Source: Saccharomycopsis fibuligera x Saccharomycopsis cf. fibuligera
Taxonomy: Eukaryota; Ascomycota; Saccharomycetes; Ascoideales; Saccharomycopsidaceae
DNA: 64,000 bases
Direction of reading: 5' to 3'
Assembly (NCBI GenBank): GCA_001936135.1
Contig: CP012816.1
Span: 1,615,501 to 1,679,500, forward strand
Part shown: piece by piece, positions 21,948 to 33,575 of the stretch
How the letters are laid out: the number at the start of each line of letters is the position of its first letter
How positions within the stretch are numbered: position 1 is the stretch's first letter
Notes under the pieces: generated by a model
Seen by the model: only the letters and a program-made list of their open reading frames with translations
Databases searched by the model: none
Told to the model about the DNA's origin: nothing
Position numbers and translations under genes: made by a program

Positions 21948-22544
21948 ATGACTCTTAATAGAAACAACAGCCATATAAAGTTAGCTAACCAAGCGCCGCT
22001 TCCAATCGAGTTGATTGATAATTCCGATGGCGATAATAATTTATATAATGATGCTACAAATATTAGTAACGGTAGCAGCCCGCTGATCAATAATACTCAA
22101 AAAAGTACAATCACATCTGATCCAAGAAATTCAGTGAGCTTGAACAGTATCAATAATAGCCGTGCCAATAGTAATGGTAATAGCCGCAGACCAAGAGTGT
22201 GGGCGACTAATGTGTACATTGGCGACTGCACCATTGTCAAAGGCACCAACAATTACAGCTACGTGGTATGGACCATAACCATAGAGACCGCCACGGGCGC
22301 TAAAATCACAGTATATAAAAGATACAGCGATTTCGTCAAGTTGAAAGATTTGCTATTGCATTATTTCCCCAAAAACAAAACAGAAATTAGTGAGTTGCCG
22401 CCCAAAAGATTTTTTCAAAATAATTTGGATGAAGCGTTCTTGAGGAAACGACGTACTGGGTTAGAATATTTCTTGAATAGCATATTACTAAACCCGCTCT
22501 TTAGCTCATCGCCGCTAGTGAAAGAGTTTGTGCTAAAGGGGTAG
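21948..22544 (+). CDS. YPT35: PX-domain endosomal Vps13 adaptor Ypt35
   Basis: The 198-residue protein has a disordered N-terminal ~80 residues (rich in N, S and D) and a C-terminal PX domain from about residue 85 (VYIGDCTIV). The PX domain keeps the phosphoinositide-binding signature YKRYSDFVKLKDLLLHYFP and ELPPKRFF. S. cerevisiae Ypt35 (214 aa) has the same plan; its PX domain binds endosomal PI3P, and its N-terminal PxP motif recruits the lipid-transfer protein Vps13. A matching short motif, APLPIEL, is visible at residues 16-22 in an otherwise uninformative tail, which supports this identity. The ATG at 21948 is the first in frame. Confidence 0.82.
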   Translation: MTLNRNNSHIKLANQAPLPIELIDNSDGDNNLYNDATNISNGSSPLINNTQKSTITSDPRNSVSLNSINNSRANSNGNSRRPRVWATNVYIGDCTIVKGTNNYSYVVWTITIETATGAKITVYKRYSDFVKLKDLLLHYFPKNKTEISELPPKRFFQNNLDEAFLRKRRTGLEYFLNSILLNPLFSSSPLVKEFVLKG

Positions 22545-22942
22545 ATAGCGCCTATAGTACCATAAATATGATATTTATATCTATAGAAGTTGTACTATGT
22601 TACGCCAGATTTGAAATTAAAGCTGTTCAGGATAGCACTACCGCTGTAAGCGATGTTCTGGTCTTGGCACTCTTAATAATCTCAGTGTGATTCTGGCTCG
22701 CTGGAGTATTAGAAATATCAGAATTCTCTTAGAAATCGCCTCGCTGACTAAGACCGGGCAACTGGTTCTCACACCCATCTAGGCCCTGTACTCTGACAAA
22801 AGGACCGAATGCGTCGACGGAGTTCTGGAACTATAAATTGCCGTCCTCTGCCCTTTTCTTTTGGGAGACTCAAACAGCTATTATCACAATACTATACTCG
22901 TTATCTAGAACATCATCACATTAATTAATACTTGAGACTTAA
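22545..22942. promoter_or_regulatory. TRR1 upstream region
   Basis: The region lies between YPT35 and the TRR1 leader. I did not find an exact TTASTAA Yap1 site. Everything downstream of 22942 is open in the TRR1 frame and is listed separately. Confidence 0.35.
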
Positions 22943-23017
22943 TTGCTCACTTTCAAGATTCACGCCTCAACTTTACTTACCACTTTCAAAAACCCAACAC
23001 CTCGCATTTTTTCAAGA
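22943..23017 (+). other. ATG-less in-frame extension upstream of TRR1, presequence-like
   Basis: The TRR1 frame is open upstream of its ATG back to a TAA at 22940, giving 25 codons that start at TTG 22943. The translation runs [25 protein letters not shown]: no acidic residues, several K/R, and hydroxylated and hydrophobic residues, the composition of a mitochondrial targeting peptide. Near-cognate starts are TTG (22943-22945) and ATT (22958-22960, with A at -3). There is no ATG. Translation from a near-cognate codon would add a mitochondrial presequence to Trr1. This is inference from sequence; it could instead be ordinary 5' leader. Confidence 0.4.
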
Positions 23018-23983
23018 ATGGTTCATCATCGTGCTACTATTATTGGTTCTGGTCCAGCTGCCCACACTGCTGCCATTTACTTGACCAGAGCTGAAGTCAA
23101 AACTGCTTTATACGAAGGTCTTTTGGCCAACGGTATTGCTGCTGGTGGCCAATTGACTACTACCACTGACATCGAAAATTTCCCAGGTTTTCCAAATGGG
23201 ATTGGTGGTTCTAAATTGATGGAAGAAATGAGAGCTCAGTCTGCAAAATTCGGTACTGAGATCATCACTGAAACCATTTCTAAAGTCGACTTTAGCGCCA
23301 AGCCATTCAAATTGTGGACTGAATGGAATGAAGATGCTGAACCAATAACTACTGATGCCGTTATCATTGCCACTGGTGCCAGTGCCAAGAGATTGAATTT
23401 GCCAGGTGAAGACACTTACTGGCAACAGGGGATCAGTGCTTGTGCTGTTTGTGATGGTGCTGTTCCAATCTTTAGAAACAAACCATTGGCCGTCGTTGGT
23501 GGTGGTGACTCTGCTTGTGAAGAAGCTTTGTTTTTGACTAAGTACGGCTCTAAAGTTTACATGATTGTTAGAAAAGATCACTTGAGAGCTTCTACTATTA
23601 TGCAAAGAAGAGTTGAACAAAACGACAAGTTAGAAATTCTTTACAATACTGTTTCTGTTGAAGCTAAGGGTGATGGTAAACTTTTGAATGCTTTGAGAAT
23701 CAAAGACACCAACACCAATGAAGAAAGAGACTTGCAAGTTAACGGGTTATTCTATGCAATTGGCCACACTCCAGCCACCAAGGTGTTTGAAAGCCAAGTT
23801 GATACTGATGAACAAGGTTACATCAAGACCATACCAGGTTCTGCGTTGACTTCTGTAGAAGGTGTTTTCGCTGCTGGTGATGTGCAAGACAAAAGATACA
23901 GACAAGCTATCACTAGTGCCGGTACCGGTTGTATGGCTGCTTTGGATGCTGAAAAATACTTGGCTGAATCTTCTCTCGAGTAA
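23018..23983 (+). CDS. TRR1: Thioredoxin reductase Trr1
   Basis: This 321-residue low-molecular-weight thioredoxin reductase transfers electrons from NADPH via FAD to thioredoxin. The FAD motif [13 protein letters not shown] is near the N-terminus, the redox pair is C142 and C145 in ACAVCDG, the NADPH motif is GGGDSACEE, and the second FAD motif is [16 protein letters not shown]. The length is normal for the cytosolic enzyme when started at ATG 23018, which has A at -3. Codon use is strongly biased toward GCT, GGT and AAG, as expected of a highly expressed gene. The upstream in-frame extension may provide a mitochondrial form. Confidence 0.97.
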   Translation: MVHHRATIIGSGPAAHTAAIYLTRAEVKTALYEGLLANGIAAGGQLTTTTDIENFPGFPNGIGGSKLMEEMRAQSAKFGTEIITETISKVDFSAKPFKLWTEWNEDAEPITTDAVIIATGASAKRLNLPGEDTYWQQGISACAVCDGAVPIFRNKPLAVVGGGDSACEEALFLTKYGSKVYMIVRKDHLRASTIMQRRVEQNDKLEILYNTVSVEAKGDGKLLNALRIKDTNTNEERDLQVNGLFYAIGHTPATKVFESQVDTDEQGYIKTIPGSALTSVEGVFAAGDVQDKRYRQAITSAGTGCMAALDAEKYLAESSLE

Positions 23984-24175
23984 GCCACTCGCTAATGTTT
24001 TCCTATGCCTACTTCATTCTATTTTATTATGATTTTTTTCTTTTCTAGTCTGCGGACTTTTAGTTTTCTCTTATTATAATAGTTGTTTATGTCTTTATTT
24101 TACTTTTTTTATTTTTTATCTTATACTTCGTTTTAATTGCATATATATAAACTTCTTTTCCTTTTATTAATTTCT

Positions 24176-24508
24176 TTACGAATCAAGATTAATATAGTTT
24201 GATAAACTGTTCAAGTTCATAAACATAAACATGTTTCTTTGCGCTGCTCGTATCATCATAGTGGATTTGCATCGAGTCACTGCGGTGTGGAAGTGCACCC
24301 CGGTTTCGTCTTCTCTGAATTTGAAGCGCAGTGGTCCGATTACTAAAATGTTACGTAACATATATGGCACTTGAAGCACCCTTTGAAGGAGAACTCTATC
24401 TTTACCAGAAGCAGTTGATGAATTCTGTAAAGACAAAGAGAACGATGCTAAATGCTTAGGGATTACACTTATCTGGGTATACGCCAACTTAGTTTGCGTC
24501 AAGAGCAT
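24176..24508 (-). CDS. Small ORF, hypothetical (110 aa), doubtful
   Basis: An ATG-started 110-codon frame lies convergent to TRR1. I do not recognise the product. It is basic, with few acidic residues, no membrane helix and no repeats. The length is above what AT-rich intergenic DNA usually allows, but composition does not clearly mark a real protein. It could be a real small gene, a fragment of an older one, or chance. Confidence 0.25.
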   Translation of the reverse strand: MLLTQTKLAYTQISVIPKHLASFSLSLQNSSTASGKDRVLLQRVLQVPYMLRNILVIGPLRFKFREDETGVHFHTAVTRCKSTMMIRAAQRNMFMFMNLNSLSNYINLDS

Positions 24509-24959
24509 GCAGAAATTTTGGAATTGGAGTGATTGAATTTCCCGTGTTTATCAAATTGTGTCAATACTGACTTTCGATTGGGTATTAGATACATAGGGGG
24601 TTTCCTAAACATTACTTCAAGTCTGCCCAGAGCAAGTATACCCGGAGCAAGTTAATATGTATAAAATATACTATACCATCTATGATATATCCTTCTGCTT
24701 TTCTTTCCCATCGAGTCTCTAAAAGTGCCACTAGCAGCAAAGTGGTGCCCCGTGAAAGAGAGTATACTGGCAGCGTGCATAAACAGCGCTCATGAGCACA
24801 GCGGTTGCAGCAGAAAAATAAAAATCAAAATCCAAACAAAAAATAAATTCGATTTTAATTTTCCTTTTTTCGACTTTATTCTCTTTATCCATTGTTTTCT
24901 GTGGTTGGCGTTACACTAATCTATTCTAGCTTTTGTCTCTCTTCATTCTCGCACCCGTC
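24509..24959. promoter_or_regulatory. ISW2 upstream region
   Basis: About 450 bp lie before the start codon of the ISWI gene. A near-direct repeat (AGAGCAAGTATACCC, then GGAGCAAGTTAATATG) occurs at about 24630-24660. No gene was seen. Confidence 0.4.
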
Positions 24960-27900
24960 ATGGTATGTTTACTGCTTTTTCTCTTACTCACTTATCCAGT
25001 AGTATATTTTCAACATCAGATCAGTACCTCTTCTATGGGGCGCTGCCTCATCAATACCTTCACTTGGTAGTCCTTCCCGCAACTTTATTTTTTTTTTTTT
25101 TTTTAAGCCAACTTCTCAATTACTAACGACACAAATTATGTAGACCAGAGCAAGAGCTACCAGATCATCCAGAAGACAGCAAAAGATTGAGCAACAGGCT
25201 GAATTATCCGATGATTCTACCAATGTTGCTGCGCCTGTTGCGGAAGAAGAAAAATCTTTTGTCGATGCCGTTACTGACTTGAAATCCGACTATATTCTAG
25301 ACCAAGAACCAAAATTAGAGAAACTCAAGGTATGTATATCTTATTATTATTATTACTGTCAAAGCTTGAAGTTATTATGGGGTTATTACAAACTGTCAAG
25401 ACGACTTATTATTGTCGCGTATATACATATCACTAACATACATATTTAAGGACCGGGAAGACTCTGTCAAGCGTTTCAAATATTTATTGTCATTAACTGG
25501 TCTTTTTAGAGATTTTATAGACTCAAAAGTTAGAAAAGATCCTTATTTAAAGAAAGTCATTACCGAATATGAAAACAGTATTGGTCTCAACAAAAAATCC
25601 AAAAGAGGAAAAAAGTCAACCAGTACGCGTCGTCGTAAGACTGAAAAAGAGGAAGACATGGAGTTGTTACATGACGAAGAAGACACGTCTGGCCAAGACA
25701 CCGTTATTTCAGAATCTCCTTCTTTTATTGAAGGCAAATTGAGAGACTATCAAATTCAAGGTTTGAATTGGCTTATCTCCTTACATGAAAATTGTCTCTC
25801 TGGCATATTAGCCGATGAGATGGGGTTAGGAAAAACTTTGCAAACAATTTCATTTTTAGGATACCTTAGGTATGTTAAAGGTATAGCGGGCCCTCATATT
25901 GTTATAGTACCTAAATCAACTTTGGACAATTGGAAAAGGGAATTTGCCAAGTGGACCCCCGAAGTTAACGTATTCGTATTCAAGGGCAATAAAGACGAAA
26001 GACATGAACTCATACAGCACAAGTTATTAGCTTGCGACTTTGATGTTGTCATTACAAGTTTTGAAACTGTGATTAGAGAAAAATCAACTTTGAAGAAGTT
26101 CCGTTGGCAATATATAATTGTTGATGAAGCACATAGAATTAAAAATGAAGAAAGTTCGCTTTCACAAATCATTCGATTGTTTTATTCCAAAAGTAGATTG
26201 TTGATTACCGGGACACCATTACAAAATAATTTGCACGAATTATGGGCATTATTGAATTTTCTTTTACCTGATGTCTTCGGTGATTCTGAAGTTTTTGATC
26301 AGTGGTTTGCTAATGAAGAAGAAGAAGACGAGGGCGCTAGTGAAGTGGACAAAGAGAAAAAAAATGAAGAAGACGCTAAAATGATTGATAAATTGCATCA
26401 AATTTTGAGCCCCTTCCTTCTTAGAAGAGTTAAAGCTGATGTTGAGAAATCATTGCTCCCAAAGAAAGAATTGAATTTATATGTTGGTATGTCTGAAATG
26501 CAAGTCAAATGGTACAAACGTCTTTTGGAGAAAGATATCGATGCAGTCAATGGTGCAGTAGGAAAACGAGAAGGCAAAACCAGACTTTTGAACATTGTTA
26601 TGCAGCTTCGGAAATGTTGCAACCATCCATACCTTTTTGAAGGTGCAGAACCAGGACCACCCTACACAACTGACGAACACTTAGTATTTAATAGCGGTAA
26701 GTTACAAATATTGGATAAGCTTTTGAAAAAATATCAAAAGGAAGGATCCAGAGTTTTGATTTTTAGTCAAATGAGTAGATTGCTTGATATTTTGGAGGAT
26801 TATTGTTACTTGAGAGATTTTGAATATTGCAGAATTGATGGGTCAACTGCGCATGAAGATAGAATCAATGCTATTGATGAATACAACAAGCCTGGTTCTA
26901 GTAAATTTATCTTTTTGTTGACTACTAGAGCTGGTGGGTTGGGTATCAATTTGACGAGTGCAAATATTGTCATTTTATATGATTCTGATTGGAATCCTCA
27001 AGCTGATTTGCAAGCTATGGATAGAGCTCATAGAATTGGTCAAAAGAAACAGGTGGAAGTGTATCGATTCGTCACAGAAAACGCAATTGAAGAGAAGGTT
27101 TTGGAAAGAGCAGCGCAAAAATTGAGGTTGGATCAACTTGTTATACAACAAGGTAGAACTCAAACTAGTGCTGTTATGCAAAAGAATAAAGTTGGTGATA
27201 CAAAAGACGACTTGCTTAGTATGATTCAACATGGTGCTAAAAAAGTTTTTGAATCAGAGAAATCCACATTTGACTTGAATGAAGATATCGAATCGATTTT
27301 GAATAAATCTGAACAGAAAACTGCTAAACTTAATGAGAAATTCAACAAGTTGGGATTAGACGATTTGCAAAAATTTACATCAGATTCCAATGCTTACGAA
27401 TGGAACGGCCAAAATTTTCAACAAAAAAATAAGGATAAAAATAATTCCTTTTGGATCAATCCATCCAAGAGAGAGCGAAAAGAACAAACGTATTCTGTTG
27501 ATGGATATTATAAGGATGTTCTTCAACAGACCAAAGCAAGTTCTTCTGGTAAAGCTCCAAAGGCTCCAAAGGCTATAAATATGCAGGATCATCAATTTTA
27601 TGCCCCAGAACTTGGCGACTTATTGGAGAAGGAAATGTTATATTACAAGAAGCAAATCAATTATAGAATCACATTATCGGAAATTCCATTTGACGATGAA
27701 GAAGAAGGTAAAGCCAGAAAGGGTCGTGGCGGAAAAGCTGGTAATGAATCTTCTGATTCTGATGATTATCTTGATGATAGCGAAGAAGAAATGATCAACA
27801 AAAGCAAAGAACAGCGAAAATCAAGAGAAGCTCGCAGAAAGCAAGAGCAACAAAAGATCAATAAAGCCGAACCTTTGACTGCTGAAGAAGAAGAATTGAA

Positions 27901-28777
27901 GAAAAAATACATTGATGAAGCTTTTGGATCTTGGTCAAGGCGTGATTTCACTAATTTTGTCCATGCTAATGCCCGATATGGTAGGGAAAATCATAAAGCA
28001 ATTGCTAAAGATCTAGGTAACAAAAGCGTCAAAGAAGTCAGAAAGTACTCTAAAGCATTCTGGGAGAATTATGAGAAAATTGAAGGTTACGCGAAATATA
28101 TTTCTCAAATTGAAGCCGGCGAGAAAAAATTTCAAAAGATCAATTTACAAAAAGAATTACTTGCTAAAAAGATTAATTCTTACGAAGCACCATTACAACA
28201 ATTGGCAATCCAGTATCCTCCAAATAACTCCAAAAGAATTTACACAGAATTAGAAGATCGTTACATTCTCGTCATGGCCAACAAATATGGTCTTTTCAGT
28301 GATAATCTTTTTGAAAAAATTAAAGAAAGCAGCAAAGAAAGTGATTTATTCAAATTTGATTGGTTTTTCCAAAGCAGAACCGCTCAAGAGTTAGGAAGAA
28401 GATGCAATACTTTATTGTTGGCGTTAACTAGAGAATTTGAGGGGCCTAATGCGTTGAAACGGAAAAGAGAAAAAAAATCAAGTAATAAGGATAATGATAA
28501 GGATAAAGAATTTAAAGATACTCCTAGTGCGTCAGTAGTACAGTCGCCAGTTCCTCCAGCGGCAGTAGACAAGCAGGAGACCCCAAATGATGAAGTTACC
28601 AAAGGTAGCGCTAATATTAATATTAATGGGAGCGGAACAGGTATAAAAAAAAATGAGGATGATGATGACGAAACCATAAACATAAAAAGCTCAATAAAAA
28701 GAACGGCAGCTGATGCAACCGAAGAACCTGAGGCTGAGTTTGAGCCAGAGTCTAATAAGAAAAGAGCAAAGAAATAA
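24960..28777 (+). CDS. ISW2: ISWI-family chromatin remodelling ATPase (Isw2-like), three exons
   Basis: The predicted product has 1171 residues from three exons: 24960-24962 (ATG only), 25144-25329 and 25451-28777. Intron 1 (181 bp) starts GTATGT right after the ATG and ends TACTAAC...TAG. Intron 2 (121 bp) has a GTATGT donor, a CACTAAC branch and an AAG acceptor. Exon 2 supplies a basic [13 protein letters not shown] start and joins in frame. The SNF2 ATPase has DEMGLGKT (about 185-192) and DEAH (about 288-291), followed by the helicase C lobe with [10 protein letters not shown] and [29 protein letters not shown] ([18 protein letters not shown]) and SLIDE ([17 protein letters not shown]) domains follow, then an acidic/lysine-rich tail. 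The family slides nucleosomes. Isw2 rather than Isw1 is a judgement from overall look. Confidence 0.9.
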
Positions 28778-30255
28778 AATTATCCGGTGTGAGTGCCCCA
28801 GCTTTTTTATCAGCAGCGTGAGGTTTGCTTTGTTAATTGCAATGTCTTATTATGAGTTCTTTCATTTTTTGACCTTTAAGCTTCTGGTATTCCTTTTTTT
28901 CTTTTATTTCCAAATTTGCGCCTTTACGAACTGTATGTTTCAAACTAATGGTCTATTTTTTATTTTTACACTTTTTTTTATCGTTTTGTCACTTATCTAT
29001 TATTTGGTTTGGTTTTGATTTAGTTTAGCTCTTTCTTTCTTTTTTTTTACTCGTCCATTTTAACTCGTCCATTTTAACTCGTCCATTATCACTTTTCTTT
29101 TCACTTTATTAAATCATTCATAATGAGTCACCATTATAATGATATTGCATTAGTTTTTTATTATTTCGTATTATCAACTATTAAAAGGGAACTGTGCTAT
29201 TATTTTCAAAACTCACATTGCTTTGTTTTAATAATCGATAGTCATTAATTTTGTGTTTACACAGCAGGGAGAGGGGTGAGAAAAGTGAAATAGTGAAAAA
29301 TGGTGGACATGTATAACGATTGTTGATAGTAATTGCTAGTTATGGGCACGTACATTACTATTTACTATCAATTGATATCTGTTTCTTCAATTGCGTATAA
29401 GGATATGGATGTTCAAAAAGCCACACTAAACTGATTCATATACTAGGAAACAGCAATACCTATGAAGTATGATGTGCCTAAATGTTCGCTTGCTTGGAGT
29501 TTGGGTATGGTTTTAGAAAATTTCTTTTCAAGTAGTCATTATTCGTGAGATTAAGACTTGTAACGCCACGCAGATATCTTAAGATAGAAACTGTTTCTAA
29601 AATGTATCTTCGTCTGTTTGATTCGTTTGTTACGTATGCTATAGCATCATATTACAAGCAGTTTGAAATAAATTTTGCTTTAAAGTTAAATCTAGTCGAG
29701 CAGTCTAACCAAGCGGTTAAACAATTCACAACTAACGGTTAAAGCAAAACAGATAATAGATTCTGACAAAACAAGCCCACAGGTCCAGAATAATGGCTTG
29801 CCAGAAAAATAAAAAGAGAGAAAAATTTTTTTTTTTTTTTTTGAGATGATCTGCTCATGCGGTGATAGTGAAGTTTGCTTACTTACTCGAGGATAAGTAT
29901 GCCAATACAGACATAGCAGGTGATTTGCTAAAAACTGATGCTCAAAAAATTTCATGTCACATTGAATGTATCATTATTACTATTCCTACTTTTACATAAA
30001 CAGAGAACTTACTGAAAAAATTACATTAGCATAAATTATGATTCAAGATTTGACTGTTAATCTTGATGAGATACTAGCGCTTCGCATGGAAAATACTGTT
30101 ACGAAAACAAATTTCTCAGAGCTGAGAAAACAAAAAATACCAATAACATAAATATATCACTATTGTTAGAGCCTATTGGTGTGAGAATCAGCCACCGGAA
30201 AGTTGACAAAAATGCTAAGCAGAAAAAGGTGCCAAACAACGAGACCCAAGTACAT
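28778..30255. other. Gene-poor stretch after ISW2
   Basis: About 1.5 kb of T-rich DNA with short ORFs that show no recognisable family. A 14-bp tandem repeat lies near 29049. The segment at 29690-29750 has faint tRNA-like words but no cloverleaf. This looks like decayed sequence flanking the UBA4 relic. Confidence 0.5.
29049..29090. repeat. 14-bp tandem repeat, three copies
   Basis: The unit ACTCGTCCATTTTA occurs twice exactly and a third time with changes at its end. It lies about 270 bp after the ISW2 stop codon. Confidence 0.85.
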
Positions 30256-30934
30256 TTAATGGACTCACAGTTCATGAATATCAATGTTATGGACTTCAAC
30301 TAATAGTTTCTTATTTTGGAAGTTCAGAATCCCAAAAATAGCTGAAAAATGCTGAAAAATGCTGATATGTTAGTTGTTGGTGCTGGTGGCTTTGGTTGTA
30401 ATGTTCTTTTATACCTGGTAGCAGCTCGTATCGGCACCGTTGGCATTATCATTATCCAGACACAGTTGAAGCAATTAAAGTGAATTTGCTCGTACAATGA
30501 GACAAGCTTCAAGCGATTTACGCGCTACAGTCGGTTCAATAGAGAGTCTGTATCACAATCATTGAAAACTTTTCTTATGAGAAATAAGCTCAAATATATG
30601 GTTTTCGCACAAAAAGAATTAACAAAGGTAGCAAATGCAATGATCTTTTCGTTGATTGCCATCCAAAGAGTACTATAATGTGGCCTGTTTGGGTAAGTTT
30701 GATCATTTCCCATTAGCACAGTTACAAAGAAGGGACACTGATAGTGAATACTCTAATGATTTACAAAAACCTGTTGCCAATGGTGGAACTGTGTTTGTAA
30801 TTTGTAGATTTGAAAACGATTCACGAATTATGAAATAGGTTTTAAAGAACAAATTTGATTTTAAAGGCAAGGATATTAAAGAAGGTTTGAAAAAATGGTC
30901 TTCGGAGGTTGGTAAAAGGTTTCTGATATACTAG
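30256..30934 (+). pseudogene. UBA4: Decayed UBA4 (Urm1-activating E1 / rhodanese) copy
   Basis: Blocks homologous to Uba4 appear in order on the plus strand. First is EYQCYGLQLIV..FGSSESQ (family EYxRYGRQ.IV..FG..SQ). After a frame change come LKNA and [23 protein letters not shown], the E1 nucleotide-binding motif. After another change comes DTVEAI. Then, with the middle largely missing, FPLAQLQRR, LQKPVANGGTVFVICRFEND and IKEGLKKWSSEVG..FLIY-stop form the rhodanese C-terminus with the CRF active-site loop. A near 10-bp direct duplication (GCTGAAAAAT) at about 30342-30362 coincides with the first frame change. In-frame stops also occur. Intact Uba4 activates Urm1 for tRNA wobble thiolation and urmylation. 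A complete copy elsewhere in the genome is expected but cannot be seen here. Confidence 0.88.
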
Positions 30935-31670
30935 TTGGATATATAGCGCATTTCTCGAGCTTTGATAAATATCTTTCCTGCAGTATCATGCTTTGGACTA
31001 TTATAATTTGTTCAAGCTGTATATAACTTTCTATGCAATGTTATTGTATAGGGATTGTCGGCCGGTACGAAGTTCAATAAACTTTTTCATGATCATTTTT
31101 TTCAAGTTATTATTGTCTTATCTTTCATCTGTTTAAATATCTTTCTATTAGTAAAATATGATAGTTTTATTGCAAACCTAGAAAACACAGATAATCTTTT
31201 TATGCATATTTTAGGTGAATGTTCAGTCTTCTAATCTATTAAGTTATTTATTTCATAAGTACGTTTTGCAAATCAAGATGACGAAGAAATGGGAGAAGAA
31301 TTAATATAATTGAATAGTGGAAAGCAGAATTTTGCAAATTAAAAATAAAACCAAAATCAAAGGTAAATCACAAAAATATCGGCAAAAATCACCAATACAT
31401 TAGTGCATCTGTTACTTTCAACTCAAAAATTAATTTTTTCTTTCTTTTTTTTTAGTGAAATGGACATGAGTTGGTTTGGAAAAAGAATCCGTGTTTTTGT
31501 TTAAGGGTCAACAGAGAAAAATGAGAGAAGATAAGGAACTTAAATTCAAAGGACTAGAAGACGCAAAGGAAACAGAAGTAATACTAAAAAAAAAAGTTGA
31601 TAAAAAATGAAATAGAAACAGAAGCAGAAATAAATTAACGTGGATGAAAAAAAAAAAAAAAAGTACATTT
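30935..31670. other. Intergenic between UBA4 relic and GGA 3' end
   Basis: AT-rich DNA with A/T homopolymers (for example an A-run near 31645-31662, just beyond the GGA stop codon). No gene was recognised. Confidence 0.55.
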
Positions 31671-33575
31671 TTAGCTAAAATCTTGTGATATATAAACTCC
31701 TTGTTCTTCCACATCATCACCATCAACCTTGTAATTTACTTTCCATTTGAATTTGATTGTACTGACTGCAGTATCAGCATTAGAACCGGTAACTTTAGCT
31801 AGCTGTGTAATACCATTTGAGCTCATTGCTAGCAAGAAATTATTCGATTGAGGATTAAGTTCTAGTTTGTATTGTTTAGGAACAGCTAAAAGAAAAGTCA
31901 AATTTGAGATGTTTTTAAGGGATAAATTGGAAAAGACAAAGTTAAGGTGAACTTCATTGTTGGAAATTTTGCTTGGAGCATATGCAATTTTCAAATTAGA
32001 AGAAGTATGAATAACAGTAGAGTTTCCTGTAGTGTTTGTTGAAATGCCCCCAGCCAATGATTGATTGGACTGAAGAGTATGTTGTGCATTTAAAGCTTGG
32101 GATTGCTGAAGTGGTGAGCCTTGGTTCAACGGTGAATTTGAAATGACGTCCAAATTTTGTAATTGAGTAAAAGATTCAATAGCTGTGGTGTTTGAAGTGT
32201 TGGCTTGAAATTGTGGAGGTGGTGTAGGTGTATTTTGGGATAAAGATGGTCCTAAAGAAATTGGGCCAGTATTTCCGCCAAGATTCAAGCCTCCTAAAGA
32301 GGTTCCAGCACTATCCTTGTTATTATTGGAAGACAAGTCAAGGTCACCCAACAAATCAATCAAAGAGTCAGAATTTTGAGGCATACTATTATTGTTTCCG
32401 GTGCTTGGAGCTGATGCATCTGCTGCTGGATTTGCATTATTGTCATCATCATCAAAATCAATCAAGTTGGTCTCACCAGATGCATTGACATTAATCTTTG
32501 AAGCGCCCACTAAGTCTTTACCTTTAATTAAGCCATATTTCTCAATTAGCAAGTTGATTGTATCGTTAAGTTTCAACAAATCAGCCACTGCTTCATGATC
32601 GTCTTGCTCCTCAGCAACTATTTTTGTAAGCACTGGCTGTGCAACTTTCAATGAAGAGTACAACTCCTCTAAAGTTTCAATAGTACTTGCATTTGCATCT
32701 GCTTCATTGTAATTATTGACCATATCGGAAAACACCTCCATTTTTCCTTTTATTTTACTAATATCTTCCGCAATCTTTTGTTTTGTCATTTCATTCAATT
32801 TCTTATCTTCTTGAAATCCACTCATGATCTTCATTAACTTGTTTGCTTCCTTCAAATCTTCTGGTCTTCCTCTTCTGATTAATTCTTGCAATTTGGCCGA
32901 CTGCGCAAGTCTTTCTTCTTTTTGGATTTCTTCCACAGATTTCAAATTATCTGATGGATTGAGTACGGCAATTTCCGATCTGTTAATTTCGGGGAAAATG
33001 TATCCTTTATAAGAAAGCAATCTATGCATATCTCTGATGAATCCCAAGTCTTTCTTGTATCTAGAATTTTTGCATATCGTTTCATTCCATTCTTCAATCT
33101 GAGTCAAAATCAATCTCTGCACCTTATTGTATTTATGTGGTGGTCTTTCCGGGAATCTCTTTACTAACTCATTTAAGAATTCTTTTCTAGAAATCTGTAA
33201 ATGGAACGGATAGCCACAATTTTTTACCAAGCAGTCTAACAAGGTTAAGGCATTGACTCCCACAAATGGGTCCTTGTCATTGACGAGTTTGACCACCGTC
33301 ATTGCTGCTTCACGAGGAGCATTACCTTGCTTCTCATTGATAAGGTCAGCAATTTCGAAATTGAGAGCTAAATCTGCCTCACTAGACTTACATGATCTGT
33401 CTATATTAACAATGGTTAGCTGGAAAATTCTTTTAAAAACATAATATTACATGACATAAAATATTATAGAGACACAAGTAGATTCATGATACGACAAACA
33501 AAAATTAAGTGCAATGCAACACATACAGATTCTTCTAACGAGCTTAGAAGGCCCACTTCCTTCATAGAAAGACAT
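31671..33575 (-). CDS. GGA2: GGA-family clathrin adaptor (VHS-GAT-GAE), spliced
   Basis: Exon 1 (33575-33527) encodes MSFYEGSGPSKLVRRI. A 126-bp intron (GTATGT donor, GCTAAC branch, TAG acceptor) follows, and exon 2 runs 33400-31671, giving 592 residues. The join restores the VHS domain (YRSCKSSEADLALNFEIADLI, then LLDCLVKNCGYPFHLQISRK and FPERPPHKYNKVQRLIL). A GAT domain comes next (EELIRRGRPEDLKEANKLMK). The linker has acidic clathrin-box-like motifs (LIDFDDDD, LIDLLGDLDL), and a C-terminal GAE ear follows (HLNFVFSNLSLKNISNLTFL). Ggas bind Arf-GTP and sort cargo from trans-Golgi to endosome. The symbol GGA2 stands for the Gga1/Gga2 type; most CTG-clade yeasts may have one. Confidence 0.93.

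Noticed and set aside
29690-29750. tRNA-like words (GTCGAGCAGTCTAACC, AAGCGGTTAA)
   Set aside because: No acceptor or T-arm can be folded; no GGTTCRA box.
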